Part shown: piece after piece, positions 45,501-58,059 of the stretch | How positions within the stretch are numbered: position 1 is the stretch's first letter | Layout: each line of letters starts with the position of its first letter | Source of the DNA: Acanthosepion pharaonis | Lineage: Eukaryota; Mollusca; Cephalopoda; Sepiida; Sepiidae | Reading direction: 5' to 3' | NCBI GenBank assembly: GCA_903632075.3 | Contig: CAHIKZ030000960.1 | Span: forward strand, 93,501-157,500 | DNA: 64,000 nt | The notes under the pieces: model-generated | Databases searched by the model: none | Told to the model about the DNA's origin: nothing | Seen by the model: only the letters and a program-made list of their open reading frames with translations | Program-made: the position numbers and the translations under genes

Positions 45501-48500
45501 AACTCCTAAACTGATCCCCCACTTGATGTTGTCTAAAAAGTCTAATCAACTCTTACTGGCCAATAGGGTTCAGTTTTGTTATTATTTAACTCTTGATGTT
45601 GTCTAAAAACTGATCCTCCCACTTGATGTTGTCTAAAAAGTCTAAAAATCAACAACTCTTACTGGCCAATAGGGTTCAGTTTTGTTATTATTTAACTCCT
45701 AAACTGATCCCCCACTTGATGTTGTCTAAAAAGTCTAATCAACTCTTACTGGCCAATAGGGTTCAGTTTTGTTATTATTTAACTCCTAAACTGATCCCCC
45801 ACTTGATGTTGTCTAAAAAGTCTAATCAACTCTTACTGGCCAATAGGGTTCAGTTTTGTTATTATTTAACTCCTAAACTGATCCCCCACTTGATGTTGTC
45901 TAAAAAGTCTAATCAACTCTTACTTGGCCAATAGGGTTCAGTTTTGTTATTATTTAACTCCTAAACTGGGTTCACTTGATGTTGTCTAAAAAGTTAATCA
46001 ACTCTTACTGGCCAATAGGGTTCAGTTTTGTTATTATTTAACTCCTAAACTGATCCCCCCTTGATGTTGTCTAAAAAGTCTAATCAACTCTTACTGGCCA
46101 ATAGGGTTCAGTTTTGTTATTATTTAACTCCTAAACTGATCCCCACTTGATGTTGTCTAAAAGTCTAAAAATCAACTCTTACTGGCCAATAGGGTTCAGT
46201 TTTGTTATTATTTAACTCCTTGATCCCCCACTTGATGTTGTAAAAAGTCTAATCAACTCTTACTGGCCAATAGGGTTCAGTTTTGTTATTATTTGTTAAA
46301 CTGATCCCCACTTGATGTTGTCTAAAAGTCTAATCAACTCTTACTGGCCAATAGGGTTCAGTTTTGTTATTATTTAACTCCTAAACTGATCCCCCACTTG
46401 ATGTTGTCTAAAAAGTCTAATCAACTCTTACTGGCCAATAGGGTTCAGTTTTGTTATTATTTAAACTCCCCCACTTGATGTTGTCTAAAAAGTCTAATCA
46501 AACTGATCAGTTTTGTTATTATTTAACTCTTGATGTTGTGATGTAAAAGTCTAATCAACTCTTACTGGCCAATAGGGTTCAGTTTTGTTATTATTTAACT
46601 CCTAAACTGATCCCCCACTTGATGTTGTCTAAAAAGTCTAATCAACTCTTACTGGCCAATAGGGTTCAGTTTTTGTTATTATTTAACTCCTAAACTGATC
46701 CCCCACTTGATGTTGTCTAAAAGTCTAATCAACTCTTACTGGCCAATAGGGTTCAGTTTTGTTATTATTTAACTCCTAAACTGATCCCCCACTTGATGTT
46801 GTCTAAAAGTCTAATCAACTCTTACTGGCCAATAGGGTTCAGTTTTGTTATTATTTAACTCCTAAACTGATCCCCACTTGATGTTGTCTAAAAAGTCTAA
46901 TCAACTCTTACTGGCCAATAGGGTTCAGTTTTTGTTATTATTTAACTCCTAAACTGATCCCCCACTTGATGTTGTCTAAAAAGTCTAATCAACTCTTACT
47001 GGCCAATAGGGTTCAGTTTTGTTATTATTTAACTCCTAAACTGATCCCCACTTGATGTTGTCTAAAAAGTCTAATCAACTCTTACTGGCCAATAGGGGTT
47101 TCAGTTTTGTTATTATTTAACTCCTAAACTGATTTCCCCCACTTGATGTTGTCAAAAAGTCTAATCAACTCTTACTGGCCAATAGGGTTCAGTTTTTTAT
47201 TATTTAACTCCTAAACTGATCCCCCACTTGATGTTGTCTAAAAAGTCTAATCAACTCTTACTGGCCAATAGGGTTCAGTTTTGTTATTATTTAACTCCTA
47301 AACTGATCCCCCCTTGATGTTGTCTAAAAAGTCTAATCCACTCTTACTGGCCAATAGGGTTCAGTTTTGTTATTATTTAACTCCTAAACTGATCCCCCAC
47401 TTGATGTTGTCTAAAAAGTCTAATCAACTCTTACTGGCCAATAGGGTTCAGTTTTGTTATTATTTAACTCCTAAACTGATCCTCCACTTGATGTTGTCTA
47501 AAAAGACTAATCAACTCTTACTGGCCAATAATAGTTTTGTTATTATTTTTGATTCCACTTGATGTTGTAAAAAAGTCTAATCAACTCTTACTGGCCAATA
47601 GGGTTCAGTTTTGTTATTATTTAACTCCCTAAACTGATCCCACTTGATGTTGTCTAAAAAGTCTAATCAACTCTTACTGGCCAATAGGGTTCAGTTTTGT
47701 TATTATTTAACTCCTAAACTGATCCTCCACTTGATGTTGTCTAAAAAGTCTAATCAACTCTTATTGGCCAAAGGGTTCAGTTTTATTATTTAATCCTAAA
47801 CTGATCCTCCCCACCCTGGCCAATAGGGTTCAGTTTTGTTATTATTTAACTCCTAAACTGATCCCCCACTTGATGTTGTCTAAAAAGTCTAATCAACTCT
47901 TACTGGCCAATAGGGTTCAGTTTTGTTATTATTTAACTCCTAAACTGATCCCCACTTGATGTTGTCTAAAAAGTCTAATCAACTCTTACTGGCCAATAGG
48001 GTTCAGTTTTGTTATTATTTAACTCCTAAACTGATCCCCCACTTGATGTTGTCTAAAAAAGTCTAATCAACTCTTACTGGCCAATAGGGTTCAGTTTTGT
48101 TATTATTTAACTCCTAAACTGATCCCCACTTGATGTTGTCTAAAAAGTCTAATCAACTCTTACTGGCCAATAGGGTTCAGTTTTTGTTATTATTTAACTC
48201 CTAAACTGATCCTCCACTTGATGTTGTCCAAAAGTCTAATCAACTCTTACTGGCCAATAGGGTTCAGTTTTGTTATTATTTAACTCTCTAAACTGATCCC
48301 CCACTTGATGTTGTCTAAAAAGTCTAATCAACTTTTACTGGCCAATAGGGTTCAGTTTTGTTATTATTTAACTCCTAAACTGATCCCCCACTTGATGTTG
48401 TCTAAAAAGTCTAGTCAACTCTTACTGGCCAATAGGGTTCAGTTTTGTTTTTATTTAACTCCTAAACTGATCCCCCCTTGATGTTGTCTAAAAAGTCTAA

Positions 48501-51500
48501 TCAACTCTTACTGGCCAATAGGGTTCAGTTTTGTTATTATTTAACTCCTAAACTGATCCCCCACTTGATGTTGTCTAAAAAGACTAATCAACTCTTACTG
48601 GCCAATAGTGTTCAGTTTTTATTATTTAACTCCTAAACTGATCCTCCACTTGATGTTGTCTAAAAAGTTAATCAACTCTTACTGGCCAATAGGGTTCAGT
48701 TTTGTTATTATTTAACTCCTAAACTGATCTTGATGTTGTCTAAAAAGTCTAATCAACTCTTACTGGCCAATAGGGTTCAGTTTTTATTATTTAACTCCTA
48801 AACTGATCCCCACTTGATGTTGTCTAAAAGTCTAATCAACTCTTACTGGCCAATAGGGTTCAGTTTTGTTATTATTTAATTAATTTACTTGATGTTGTCT
48901 AAAAACTAATCAATCCTGGCCAATAGGGGTTCAGTTTTGTTATTATTTAATGATCCTCCACTTGATCTAAAAGTCTAATCAACTCTTACTGGCCAATAGG
49001 GTTCAGTTTTGTTATTATTTAACTCCTAAACTGATCCCCCACTTGATGTTGTCTTAAAAGTTTTGTTATTATTAATCTAAACTGATCCTCTTATGTTGTG
49101 TCTAAAAAAAGTCTAATCCACTGGCCAATAGGGTTCAGTTTTGTTATTATTTAACTCCTAAACTGATCCTCCACTTGATGTTGTCTAAAAGTCTAATCAA
49201 CTCTTACTGGCCAATAGGGTTCAGTTTTGTTATTATTTAACTCCTAAACTGATCCCCCACTTGATGTTGTCTAAAAAGTCTAATCAACTCTTACTGGCCA
49301 ATAGGGTTCAGTTTTGTTATTATTTAACTCCTAAACTGATCCCCCACTTGATGTTGTCTAAAAAGTCTAATCAACTCTTTACTGGCCAATAGGGTTCAGT
49401 TTTGTTATTATTTAACTCTAAACTGATCTCCCACTTGATGTTGTCTAAAAGTCTAATCAACTCTTACTGGCCAATAGGGTTCAGTTTTGTTATTATTTAA
49501 CTCCTAAACTGATCCCCACTTGATGTTGTCTAAAAAGTCTAATCAACTCTTACTGGCCAATAGGGTTCAGTTTTGTTATTATTTAACTCCTAAACTGATC
49601 CCCCACTTGATGTTGTCTAAAAAGTCTAATCAACTCTTACTGGCCAATAGGGTTCAGTTTAAGATCCCCCATTTGTTATTATTTAACTCCTAAACTGATC
49701 CCCCACTTGATGTTGTCTAATCAAAAAAGGGTCAGTTTTGTTATTATTTAATCAACTCTTACTAAAAGGCCTGGCCAATAGGGTTCAGTTTTGTTATTAT
49801 TTAACTCCTAAACTGATCCCCATTTGATGTTGTCTAAAAAGTCTAATCAACTATTTACTCCTAAACTGGCCAATAGGGTTCAGGGTTTTTTTATTATTAT
49901 TTAACTCCTAAACTGATCCCCCACTTGATGTTGTCTAAAAAGTCTAATCAACTCTTACTGGCCAATAGGGTTCAGTTTTGTTATTATTTAACTCCTAAAC
50001 TGATCCCCACTTGATGTTGTCTAAAAAGTCTAATCAACTCTTACTGGCCAATAGGGTTCAGTTTTGTTATTATTTAACTCCTAAACTGATCCCCATTTGA
50101 TGTTGTCTAAAAGTCTAATCAACTCTTACTGGCCAATAGGGTTCAGTTTTGTTATTATTTAACTCCTAAACTGATCCCCACTTGATGTTGTCTAAAAAGT
50201 CTAATCAACTCTTACTGGCCAATAGGGTTCAGTTTTGTTATTATTTAACTCCTAAACTGATCCTCCACAATAGGGTTGATGTTGTCTCTAATCAACTCTA
50301 CTGGCCAAAAGTTTTTTATTATTTCTCCTAAAATCCCCCACTTGATGTTGTCTAAAAGTCTAATACTTACTGGCCAATAGGGTTCAGTTTTGTTATTATT
50401 TAACTCCTAAACTGATCCTCCACTTGATGTTGTCTAAAAGTCTAATCAACTCTTACTGGCCAATAGGGTTCAGTTTTGTTATTATTTAACTCCTAAACTG
50501 ATCCCCCACTTGATGTTGTCTAAAAGTCTAATCAACTCTTACTGGCCAATAGGGTTCAGTTTTGTTATTATTTAACTCCTAAACTGATCCCCCACTTGAT
50601 GTTGTCTAAAAAGTCTAATCAACTCTTACTGGCCAATAGGGTTCAGTTTTGTTATTATTTAACTCCTAAACTGATCCTCCACTTGATGTTGTCTAAAAGT
50701 CTAATCAACTCTTACTGGCCAATAGGGTTCAGTTTTGTTATTATTTAACTCCTAAACTGATCCTCCACTTGATGTTGTCAAAAAAGTCTAATCAACTCTT
50801 ACTGGCCAATAGGGTTCAGTTTTGTTATTATTTAACTCCTAAACTGATCGTCCACTTGATGTTGTCTAAAAGTCTAATCAACTCTTACTGGCCAATAGGG
50901 TTCAGTTTTGTTATTATTTAACTCCTAAACTGATCCCCCACTTGATGTTGTCTAAAAGTCTAATCAACTCTTACTGGCCAATAGGGGTTTTGTTATTATT
51001 TTTTGTTATTGTTGTCTTAATAACTCTTACTGGCCAATAGGGTTCAGTTTTGTTATTATTTCCTAAACTGATCCTCCACTTGATGTTGTCTAAAAGTCTA
51101 ATCAACTCTTACTGGCCAATAGGGTTCAGTTTTGTTATTATTTAACTCTAAACTGATCCTCCACTTGATGTTGTCTAAAAAGTCTAATCAACTCTTACTG
51201 GCCAATAGGGTTCAGTTTTGTTATTATTTAACTCCTAAACTGATCCTCCACTTGATGTTGTCTTAAAAAGTTATTTAATCAACTCTTACTGGCTAAAATA
51301 GGGTTCAGTTTTGTTATTATTTAACTCCTAAACTGATCCTCCACTTGATGTTGTCTAAAAAGTCTAATCAACTCTGACTGGCCAATAGGGTTCAGTTTTG
51401 TTATTAATTAACTCCTAAACTCATCCCCCACTTGATGTTGTCTAAAACGTCTAATCAACTCTTACTAGCCAATAGGGTTCAGTTTTGTTATTATTTAACT

Positions 51501-51980
51501 CCTAAACTGATCCCCCACTTGATGTTGTCTAAAATGTCTAATCAACTCTTACTGGCCAATAGGGCTCAGTTTTTTGTTATTATTTAACTCCTAAACTGAT
51601 CCTCCACTTGATGTTGTCTAAAAAGTCTAATCAACTCTTACTGGCCAATAGGGTTCAGTTTTGTTATTATTTAACTCCTAAACTGATCCCCACTTGATGT
51701 TGTCTAAAAAGTCTAATCAACTCTTACTGGCCAATAGGGTTCAGTTTTGTTATTATTTAACTCCTAAACTGATCCCCACTTGATGTTGTAAAAAAGTCTA
51801 ATCAACTCTTACTGGCCAATAGGTTCAGTTTTGTTATTATTTAACTCCTAAACTGATCCCCCACTTGATGTTGTCTAAAAAGTCTAATCAACTCTTACTG
51901 GCCAATAGGGTTCAGTTTTGTTAATTTAACTCCCAACAGTTTTGTTGATAACCCCCATTTGATGTTGTCTAAAAAGTCAC
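39580..51980. repeat. 87-bp minisatellite mega-array (12.4 kb, intron 9)
   Basis: Roughly 140 units by length. The canonical unit is TTGATGTTGTCTAAAAAGTC, TAATCAACTCTTACTGGCCA, ATAGGGTTCAGTTTTGTTAT, TATTTAACTCCTAAACTGAT and CCCCCAC (87 bp). Because 87 is a multiple of three and one phase lacks stops, runs of perfect units give open frames of up to 154 codons (LSKKSNQLLLANRVQF and on). Single-base indels interrupt these constantly, so they are not proteins. Each intact unit carries GGCCAATAGGG, a CCAAT-box motif. Edges (39.4-40.4 kb and 51.2-51.98 kb) are degenerate and the core is homogeneous. Confidence 0.97.
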
Positions 51981-52066
51981 AAGAACAGTAACACATATAT
52001 ATGAAATCTATTTATATTTATCTGTTTTATATCTCTCATATTTTTGATATGTCTTTTGTCTTTCAG

Positions 52067-52190
52067 TCCATTGGAGAAATGAAACTCTGAATTCTAAGGG
52101 TTTTGATCTTCCTGTTCTAAAAACCTCAGCTGTTAATTCTGCAGTCCAAGAGACAATATTTGATGTTACCAAAAATGCATCTATTCTTAT
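52067..52190 (+). CDS. Possible legumain exon 10
   Basis: After a strong acceptor (TTGTCTTTCAG) an open frame reads HWRNETLNSKGFDLPVLK, then TSAVNSAVQETIFDVTKN. The family after the protease domain has a linker and then a segment of the type VD-RDVPL--LK, to which SAVNSAVQETIFDV bears weak likeness. No clear donor follows before the AT microsatellite at 52210. The assignment rests mainly on position after exon 9 and on the acceptor. Confidence 0.35.
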
Positions 52191-52208
52191 GTCAATGTTA
52201 TTCTCATC

Positions 52209-52262
<54 letters not shown>
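52209..52262. repeat. (AT)n microsatellite
   Basis: An AT dinucleotide run of about 50 bp. Confidence 0.95.
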
Positions 52263-52381
52263 CCATGCATGAAGGAAACTGTTGCTGCTTGGAAATTGTG
52301 TTTACTTTTAAATTCTACTTTTATGTTTACACTGCATCTATGATATAAAGCATTATATGTAATAAAATAATACACCTTAAA

Positions 52382-52385
<4 letters not shown>

Positions 52386-52446
<61 letters not shown>

Positions 52447-52458
52447 GTGTGTGTGTAT
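52386..52458. repeat. (AT)n-(GT)n compound microsatellite
   Basis: An AT run followed directly by a GT run with one slip. Confidence 0.95.
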
Positions 52459-52749
52459 AAGTATATGATTGTGTGTATACAGAATAAACTATCACCAATA
52501 ATTACTATTCTAAAAGATTGCTCAATATATTCAGATATAATTATTTAATAAGAAACCTGATATAATGTTTTAATTAAAATTATAAAAAAGAGAATATTCT
52601 GGTTTAGAAAAATAGCTATTTGTTTGAATGACCTCTGCTGTCTTATCAAGTGATGATGTTTTGATAAGACACCAGTGGTGTTGAAACTAAATGGCTATTT
52701 TTGTAGTGATTTTATAACATTTATTTTTATAATTTTTAAATAATTATAT

Positions 52750-53003
52750 TGTTGAAACTTGACTAATGCATGGAATAATAATTCAACAAAAATGTACTGA
52801 AAAACAAGAAAGTTTACACAATATTTACATATAGTCTTTTTGTATATTCCTGGTAAGACTGTTCCCTGGAGAATGTGTTGACTGAGTCGCAGTCGGGCAG
52901 AGTCTCTGGTTGAATCTCTTGATTCCTCCTTCCTTCCCGGTACCAACTATATTTATATGGTCGGTAATCCATTTATGTAAATTAGGTGGATCATACCACA
53001 ACA
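52750..53003 (-). repeat. Ty3/Gypsy 3' LTR
   Basis: A 254-bp repeat with TGTTG and CAACA ends, matched by 57788-58059. Shared words include GCATGGAATAATAAT, ACACAATATTTACA, GGCAGAGTCTCTGG and CTTCCCGGTACCAAC/CTTCCGGTACCAACC. The element runs on the minus strand, so this is its 3' LTR. The copies differ by many substitutions and small indels, indicating an old insertion. Confidence 0.85.
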
Positions 53004-53015
53004 CTCCTCCTCCCA
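53004..53015 (-). other. Polypurine tract of the Gypsy element
   Basis: On the minus strand GGGAGGAGGAG directly precedes the 3' LTR (TGTTGTGG). Position and composition fit the plus-strand primer site. Confidence 0.7.
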
Positions 53016-53519
53016 AGCTTTGGAATCCCTTTTTTTGGATTTCAAATTGGCTTCCTATATGGGTTGATGATTATGGCTATTTCTTTGTAGATCCATTTGC
53101 CTAATTTTATGCATATGTTTCCGCTTAATTTTGGATTCTGTTTTGATTCACGTCAATGGGTCCGTGAACTTCCGTTTCCTACCGGATCTTCTTGGTTCAG
53201 GTGTATTCTGTGGAGGTTCTACTTTGAAACATATCATATACATTACCTCAATGGATCTTCCTCGTCATTCGGTATACCTCTTCATGCTCTATACCGTAAC
53301 ATTTTTTTAAGTTGTTTGGTGCCTTTTATGAGTATTCTTCGCCCTTTAATTATGTAAATCAGGTCACTGATTCTCTTGTCCACTATGCCTCGCTCCCAGA
53401 ACTCAACGTTGTTTTTATAGAACTGAAAACCTTCTCTCCGGCGGTGTATCTTTTTCTCGCTGTATACATGGTATTTTTTACTCTATTTTTTCCTGGCAAA
53501 GCTTTTCAAACACTGACTT

Positions 53520-54200
53520 AACTTTCCTAGCGAACATTAGTTCAGCTGGTGCCATGTTTGAGTGTGTTTCTGGTTTGGCGTGATTCTGTATACTTGTAAG
53601 AATTGCTGAAGCGCCTTTTCCGTTGGAACTCCTGAGGCTTTCTTCAGAGCGCGTTTAAATTATCGACTAAATCTTTCTGCGAGTCCATTAGACCCGGATG
53701 ATACGGAGGGCGTCGTTATGTGGTTAATTTGATATAACTCACAAAATTCCTTAAATTCTTCAGAAGTGAATTGTGTACCATTGTCACTCACAATACACTC
53801 TCTGACACACCGAACCGTGCAAATAGTTCATGCAAAAAAGTTGTTGTGGTATTGGACGTAGGCTTTTTGCAACGTAGTACTTCCGGCCATTTTGTAAAAC
53901 CATCTACCACTATTAAGTAGTAAAATCTTCTACTGGACCAGCGAAATCAATGTGTAATCTTGTCCACGGATGAATCTTGGGCCATGGTTTGTGTACTATA
54001 GGTGGTGCCTTAGCTGCTAACACACCCCTTTTACATCGATGAACCATGTTTCGATATCCACATCCATTCCTTTCCAATACACAAAGCTTCGCATTGCTTT
54101 TTGTTCTATTAACCCCCGGTGACCCATATGAAAGTCCCAGTATTCTTTTCTGCAACTTTTTTGGTACTACTACCTCTCACCATATAATAAAACTCCTTCA
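53520..54200 (-). pseudogene. Gypsy integrase (broken)
   Basis: The three acidic catalytic residues of the retroviral-type integrase core are visible: Asp in RLHIDFAGP (about 53935-53955), Asp in SDNGTQF (53777-53788), and Glu in NGLAERF (codon 53675-53677). The zinc-binding region upstream survives only in part. A stop follows SNGLAERFSR, and other frame breaks occur. Confidence 0.8.
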
Positions 54201-54479
54201 CCTATTGAATAAATCTCCTGCACTTTTTGGTCATTTTCTACTATTTTGCTTTTTATTTTAAAATGAAATCATCGCTTTCAGCTTCTTTTTTAATTTCATT
54301 TATGTAACCGGTAGCTCTCTTACAATGTTGTTTACCATGCTTTTCACCTCATAATCTGCTCTGATATTTGCAACAATTGATTCTTGAATCTTTTTTCTTG
54401 CCTCGGTACGAGTCTTGATAAACTATCCGCATGAATTTATTTTTGGATGATAGGTGCTTATGTGAAAATCATAATTGAG

Positions 54480-54880
54480 AAGAATGGTTCCCATCTCAAC
54501 AGACGTATAAAACAGGTAACCTTTTTTGAACCAAAAATATGATCAGTGGTTTATGATCTGTTTCAAGGATAAAATGTCTGCGTGGATGTATCTGTGAAAT
54601 TTTTATGGCAAAATGATACTCAACGCCTCTTTTTTCGATTTGAGAGTAACTTTTCTCCTGGGAGTAAAGTTCTCGAAGCATGTGCAATTGGTTTTCTAGA
54701 ACCATCTGGCATTATGTGTTGAATACACGCTCCTATCCCGTATGAACTAGCGTCACTTGCCACTACAATATCCAGTTTTGGATTGTAATGGGTTAAAAGA
54801 GGTCGGACGTAAGCATTTCTTTTATTTCATCAAAGGCTTTCTGCATTCTACCATCCATTCCATGCCTTTGTCTTTTTTTA
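54480..54880 (-). pseudogene. Gypsy RNase H (broken)
   Basis: The frame 54496-54705 contains QEKSYSQIEKRGVEYHFAIK and FILETDHKPLI, the standard YSQIEKE-A and TDHKPL motifs of Ty3/Gypsy RNase H. The start of the domain (ASxxGIGA-type block) is shifted out of frame upstream. Confidence 0.8.
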
Positions 54881-54899
54881 GCAGTTCATTCAACGGAGC

Positions 54900-55620
54900 T
54901 CTTAAATTGTACATTCCTTTAATGAACGCTTGATAATAATTTAAAGCCCTAGAAAACTTTTGTAGCATCGCCACATTAGTGGCGTCGGCATGTCTCTAAT
55001 CGCAATGGACCTTTCCGGATCTGGACATCTGCCCATTTTGTTGATTATGTGCCTAAATACTTAATTTCCTCCAAACCAAATTCGCTTTTTGACTCTTTGA
55101 CTTTAAAACCAAAGTCCTGAATTTTTTAAATACTTGATTGAGATGCTCTCGATGTTCGTCGACGATTCGCCCTTACTATGATGTCGTCTAAGTAAAAACA
55201 CGCAAGTCTAAATCATTCAAACATGACGTCCATAGTTTGTTGAAAATGGCAGGTGCCACTTTAATACCAAAAGGAAGCCTGTTGTACTTGAATAACCCTC
55301 TATGCAGTTTATCTCAGTAACTTCCGAACATTCCTCTTCGACGGGAATTTGGAGATAGGCATCTGATAAGTCAATTTTCTCACCATTTAGCTTGTTAAAA
55401 TCTCCGACCTATAACGGGTAATGGTAGTCTTAGTACGAAGTTCAACCCTGTCGAAAATCAACGCAGACTCTGACTTGGTTTGATTTTTTTATGCACACAA
55501 TCGGGCGCAGCCCATGAATTAGATTCTACTTTGAAATAATTCCATTTTTTCCAACCTATCAAGTTCTTCGTTAATTTTCTCTACACTTGCGAAAGGCACA
55601 TTACGTTTCTTTTTTAAAAT
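54900..55620 (-). pseudogene. Gypsy reverse transcriptase (broken)
   Basis: The catalytic YLDD is present (55183-55194, within FYLDDIIVRA). Other blocks are the VPFASVEKINEELDRLEKM start and the SEFGLEEIKYLGT segment after the palm. Multiple stops and shifts lie between them. Confidence 0.8.
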
Positions 55621-55839
55621 TGGCATAGTATTTTCCTTTAATTCAAATTTGGCTTCAAACTTGTTACATCTTCCAAGACCAGGTGTGAAAGTTTCGGAAA
55701 CTTTTTTTAATTCCTCATTAATGTCCTGTCTTGTTTTGCGTATTATTTTCTACTTTTCTGCAGAAAGAGTTTAACGGTTTATCCCACAATTGAATGTTTC
55801 AATAAAATCTGTACCCATCAAGTTTTCCATTTTTCAGAA

Positions 55840-56050
55840 TGAAAACTTTTATTTTTAACTATCCTGTTCAATTTCATGGGAAGTACAACCTCGCCTTCGA
55901 ATTTAATTTCCTTTCCAGTCACTGTTCGAGCGCATTTCGTTGACTTCATTATTGTAGGCCTTTTTAAAATTTTCCATGTTTTATAGTTCATTATTGTTAA
56001 ATCTGAACCCGAATCGAGTTGAAATTTGATATTCTTTTAAATATTTCAGT
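55840..56050 (-). pseudogene. Gypsy aspartic protease remnant
   Basis: FQLDSGSDLTIMN (about 55995-56035) has the D-S-G active-site triad of retropepsins, followed by TVTGKEIKF and a stop. It lies between the gag zinc knuckle and the RT, as expected. Confidence 0.7.
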
Positions 56051-56149
56051 CGTCACATATTTCCTCAAATCTCTATCTGATTTGATATTTGAATTTGTTT
56101 GACTAATTCGGCTATTGACTTTTTTTCCGTTTTACAACACGACCTTTGT

Positions 56150-57239
56150 GACCATTCTTGTGGCAATACGAAACATTTTTTTTATTTCTATATGGGCAAT
56201 TTACCTCCCAATGTCTTTCGTTGCAACGTCTACAATTAAATGGCGAACCATTTTTTTTTCCTTCCTCATTCTTTTCATTTAATTTTTTTTTCTATTTTAA
56301 AATACGCTGAATTTTTAATCCAATTTTTTCTGATGGGTAATTTGACTGTTTCTTCACTTTTTTAATATAAGCAATACCAGCTTCTTCAATTTTTTGAGAC
56401 TCTTTTCTTTAAACTTACGGCCCGCTGACACTCCTCTGCTAACTTTTGCAGGGTAAGGTTTTGTTCAGATTCAAGTTTAGACAAACTCTACGTCTTATTT
56501 TGGCACTTTTACTGGATACCAGACCTTGAGCAAAAAATAAAACACTTGAATTCTTCAACCGTAATAATCTGCCAATCTGAAATTGTCACAATGTCTATTC
56601 ACTATAGATGCATAAGTTAAGTAATCCTGATCGCCGGATTTAGCGACATTATGCATAACCATCGCTTATGCCAAAGCGACATATTTGCTCCAAACAACTC
56701 CTTTTAGCAATTTCACTGTTTCGAGAATTCAATTCATTTGTTCTTCTCGGTAGAATAAAATTCACAAATTTGCTATGTTCTGCTGTACCTAGCTTTCTTA
56801 GTAATAGACTGACTTTTCTTGAATTCGGACCAGTTTTCACAGTCTGTGTGGAAAATATCTTCATATCGTTTTAAAGTACGCTTCAAACGTTTTTCCTTAA
56901 ATCTGGCACATATAGATGAAAGTTTCCAACGAAATAAATATGATGTTATTAGAATATGAAGAGTTACTTTCATTTGCCTGATTGTTGTTTAATTTCTCCA
57001 ATGTTAACTTTTGAATTTCCAAAACCTTGACATACATTTCTTCCTGTTCCCTTTGACGTTGCTGACTCAACTCCTCTTGCCTTTTCTTGATAATTCTGCT
57101 GTGCTAATTGTTGTTCTCTTAATAAGGCAACCTGTTCACTTTGTTGTTGCAGACTCAACTGCTGGGATTTGAATAATTCAGCTTGACTCAACTGCTGGGC
57201 TTTAAACAATTCAGCTATGACTTTGGATAATTCCTCCAT
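56150..57239 (-). pseudogene. Gypsy gag (broken) with zinc knuckles
   Basis: The frame starts at 57239 with a Gln-rich N-terminal coil (EELSKVIAELFKAQQLSQAE) of about 70 residues. The capsid-like block VSLLLRKLGTAEHSKFVNFI then appears in the frame at 56649-56864. A CX2CX3HX4C knuckle (CRRCNERHWEVNC) lies at 56196-56234, and a second knuckle (CHKNGH) is one frame over. Several shifts separate the parts. Confidence 0.75.
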
Positions 57240-57787
57240 TTTAGCTGATAGTGTTCATGCAACAAAGAATATACTTTTAAATTGTTTATCCACGAATATA
57301 CTATAAGCAGACAAAAAAAATTGAAACAACTTACGCCTTTTTAATTTTATGTCTTGCTTTTTTATAAAATATTGAAACAGCAACCAAACAAAAAAAAATA
57401 AACAATTTTTTTTTTTTTACAAGTTCGCTTACCTTTCAAAGTCGACCACATTAGTATTTTTATCCTTTTATTTCCATCCATGTTTTTTTAGTCAGCCAGC
57501 ATTTTTTTTTTTTCTTTTTAGTCGGCCAGCATTTTTTTTTTTTTTTTTTGTTATTTGTTTTTTTCAGATTTTTCTGAGTGAGCGTTTCCTTTAAGCTTTT
57601 AGTCGTCCTTTAACTAGTTTTAACTGTCCAAACTTCAGAAGAACTTTTCCGTTCCATTAGATGTTTGACTTTTAATTAATGATTTTTTTCAGCCTGGGTT
57701 CTTCCACTTGTCCCAAGTATTGAAGGCTATCAATTATTAATTCTTTTTTTTTTCTGAAACGTAAAGTTCTTTATACCAAATCGCCAT

Positions 57788-58059
57788 TGTTGAAGCTTGA
57801 ATAAGCATGGAATAATAATAATACAACACAAAATGTCGTAACAAAATGTATTGAAACAATGAAAAAAAGGTACACAATATTTACAGGTAGTTTTGGTATA
57901 TTCTTGGAAGACTGTTCCTGCAGAATGGGTTGACTAAGTCGCATGATCGGGCAGAGTCTCTGGATTTGATCTCTTAATCTTCCGTCGTCTTCCGGTACCA
58001 ACCCATATTTATATAATATTAATACTCCACTTATGTAAATTAGGGTATCATACACAACA
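57788..58059 (-). repeat. Ty3/Gypsy 5' LTR
   Basis: A 272-bp partner of 52750-53003, with TGTTG and CAACA ends. Just inside it, on the minus strand, the sequence after the LTR is ATGGCGATTTGG; the TGG one base in is typical of a tRNA primer-binding site, but the tRNA was not identified. Confidence 0.85.

Larger units (their letters stand above)
52750..58059 (-). mobile_element. Ty3/Gypsy LTR retrotransposon (degenerate, full-length)
   Basis: About 5.3 kb, minus strand, with both LTRs and the order LTR, gag, protease, RT, RNase H, integrase, LTR, which is the Ty3/Gypsy order (integrase last). Coding regions are broken by several frameshifts and stops, so no complete polyprotein remains. There is no obvious envelope region between integrase and the 3' LTR. 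It is inserted next to a microsatellite, and no clear target-site duplication was visible. It lies downstream of the legumain exons. Confidence 0.85.

Noticed and set aside
39580..47562. Series of 63-154 codon ORFs repeating LSKKSNQLLLANRVQF
   Set aside because: They arise because the 87-bp unit is a multiple of three with one stop-free phase. Frames break at every indel and no start or splice logic is conserved.
39580..51980. CRISPR array
   Set aside because: Units are adjacent without unique spacers, in eukaryotic intronic DNA, and there are no cas genes.
53097..53521. Plus-strand ORFs of 69-86 codons in the Gypsy element
   Set aside because: They are antisense to the element; all recognised retroelement motifs are on the minus strand.
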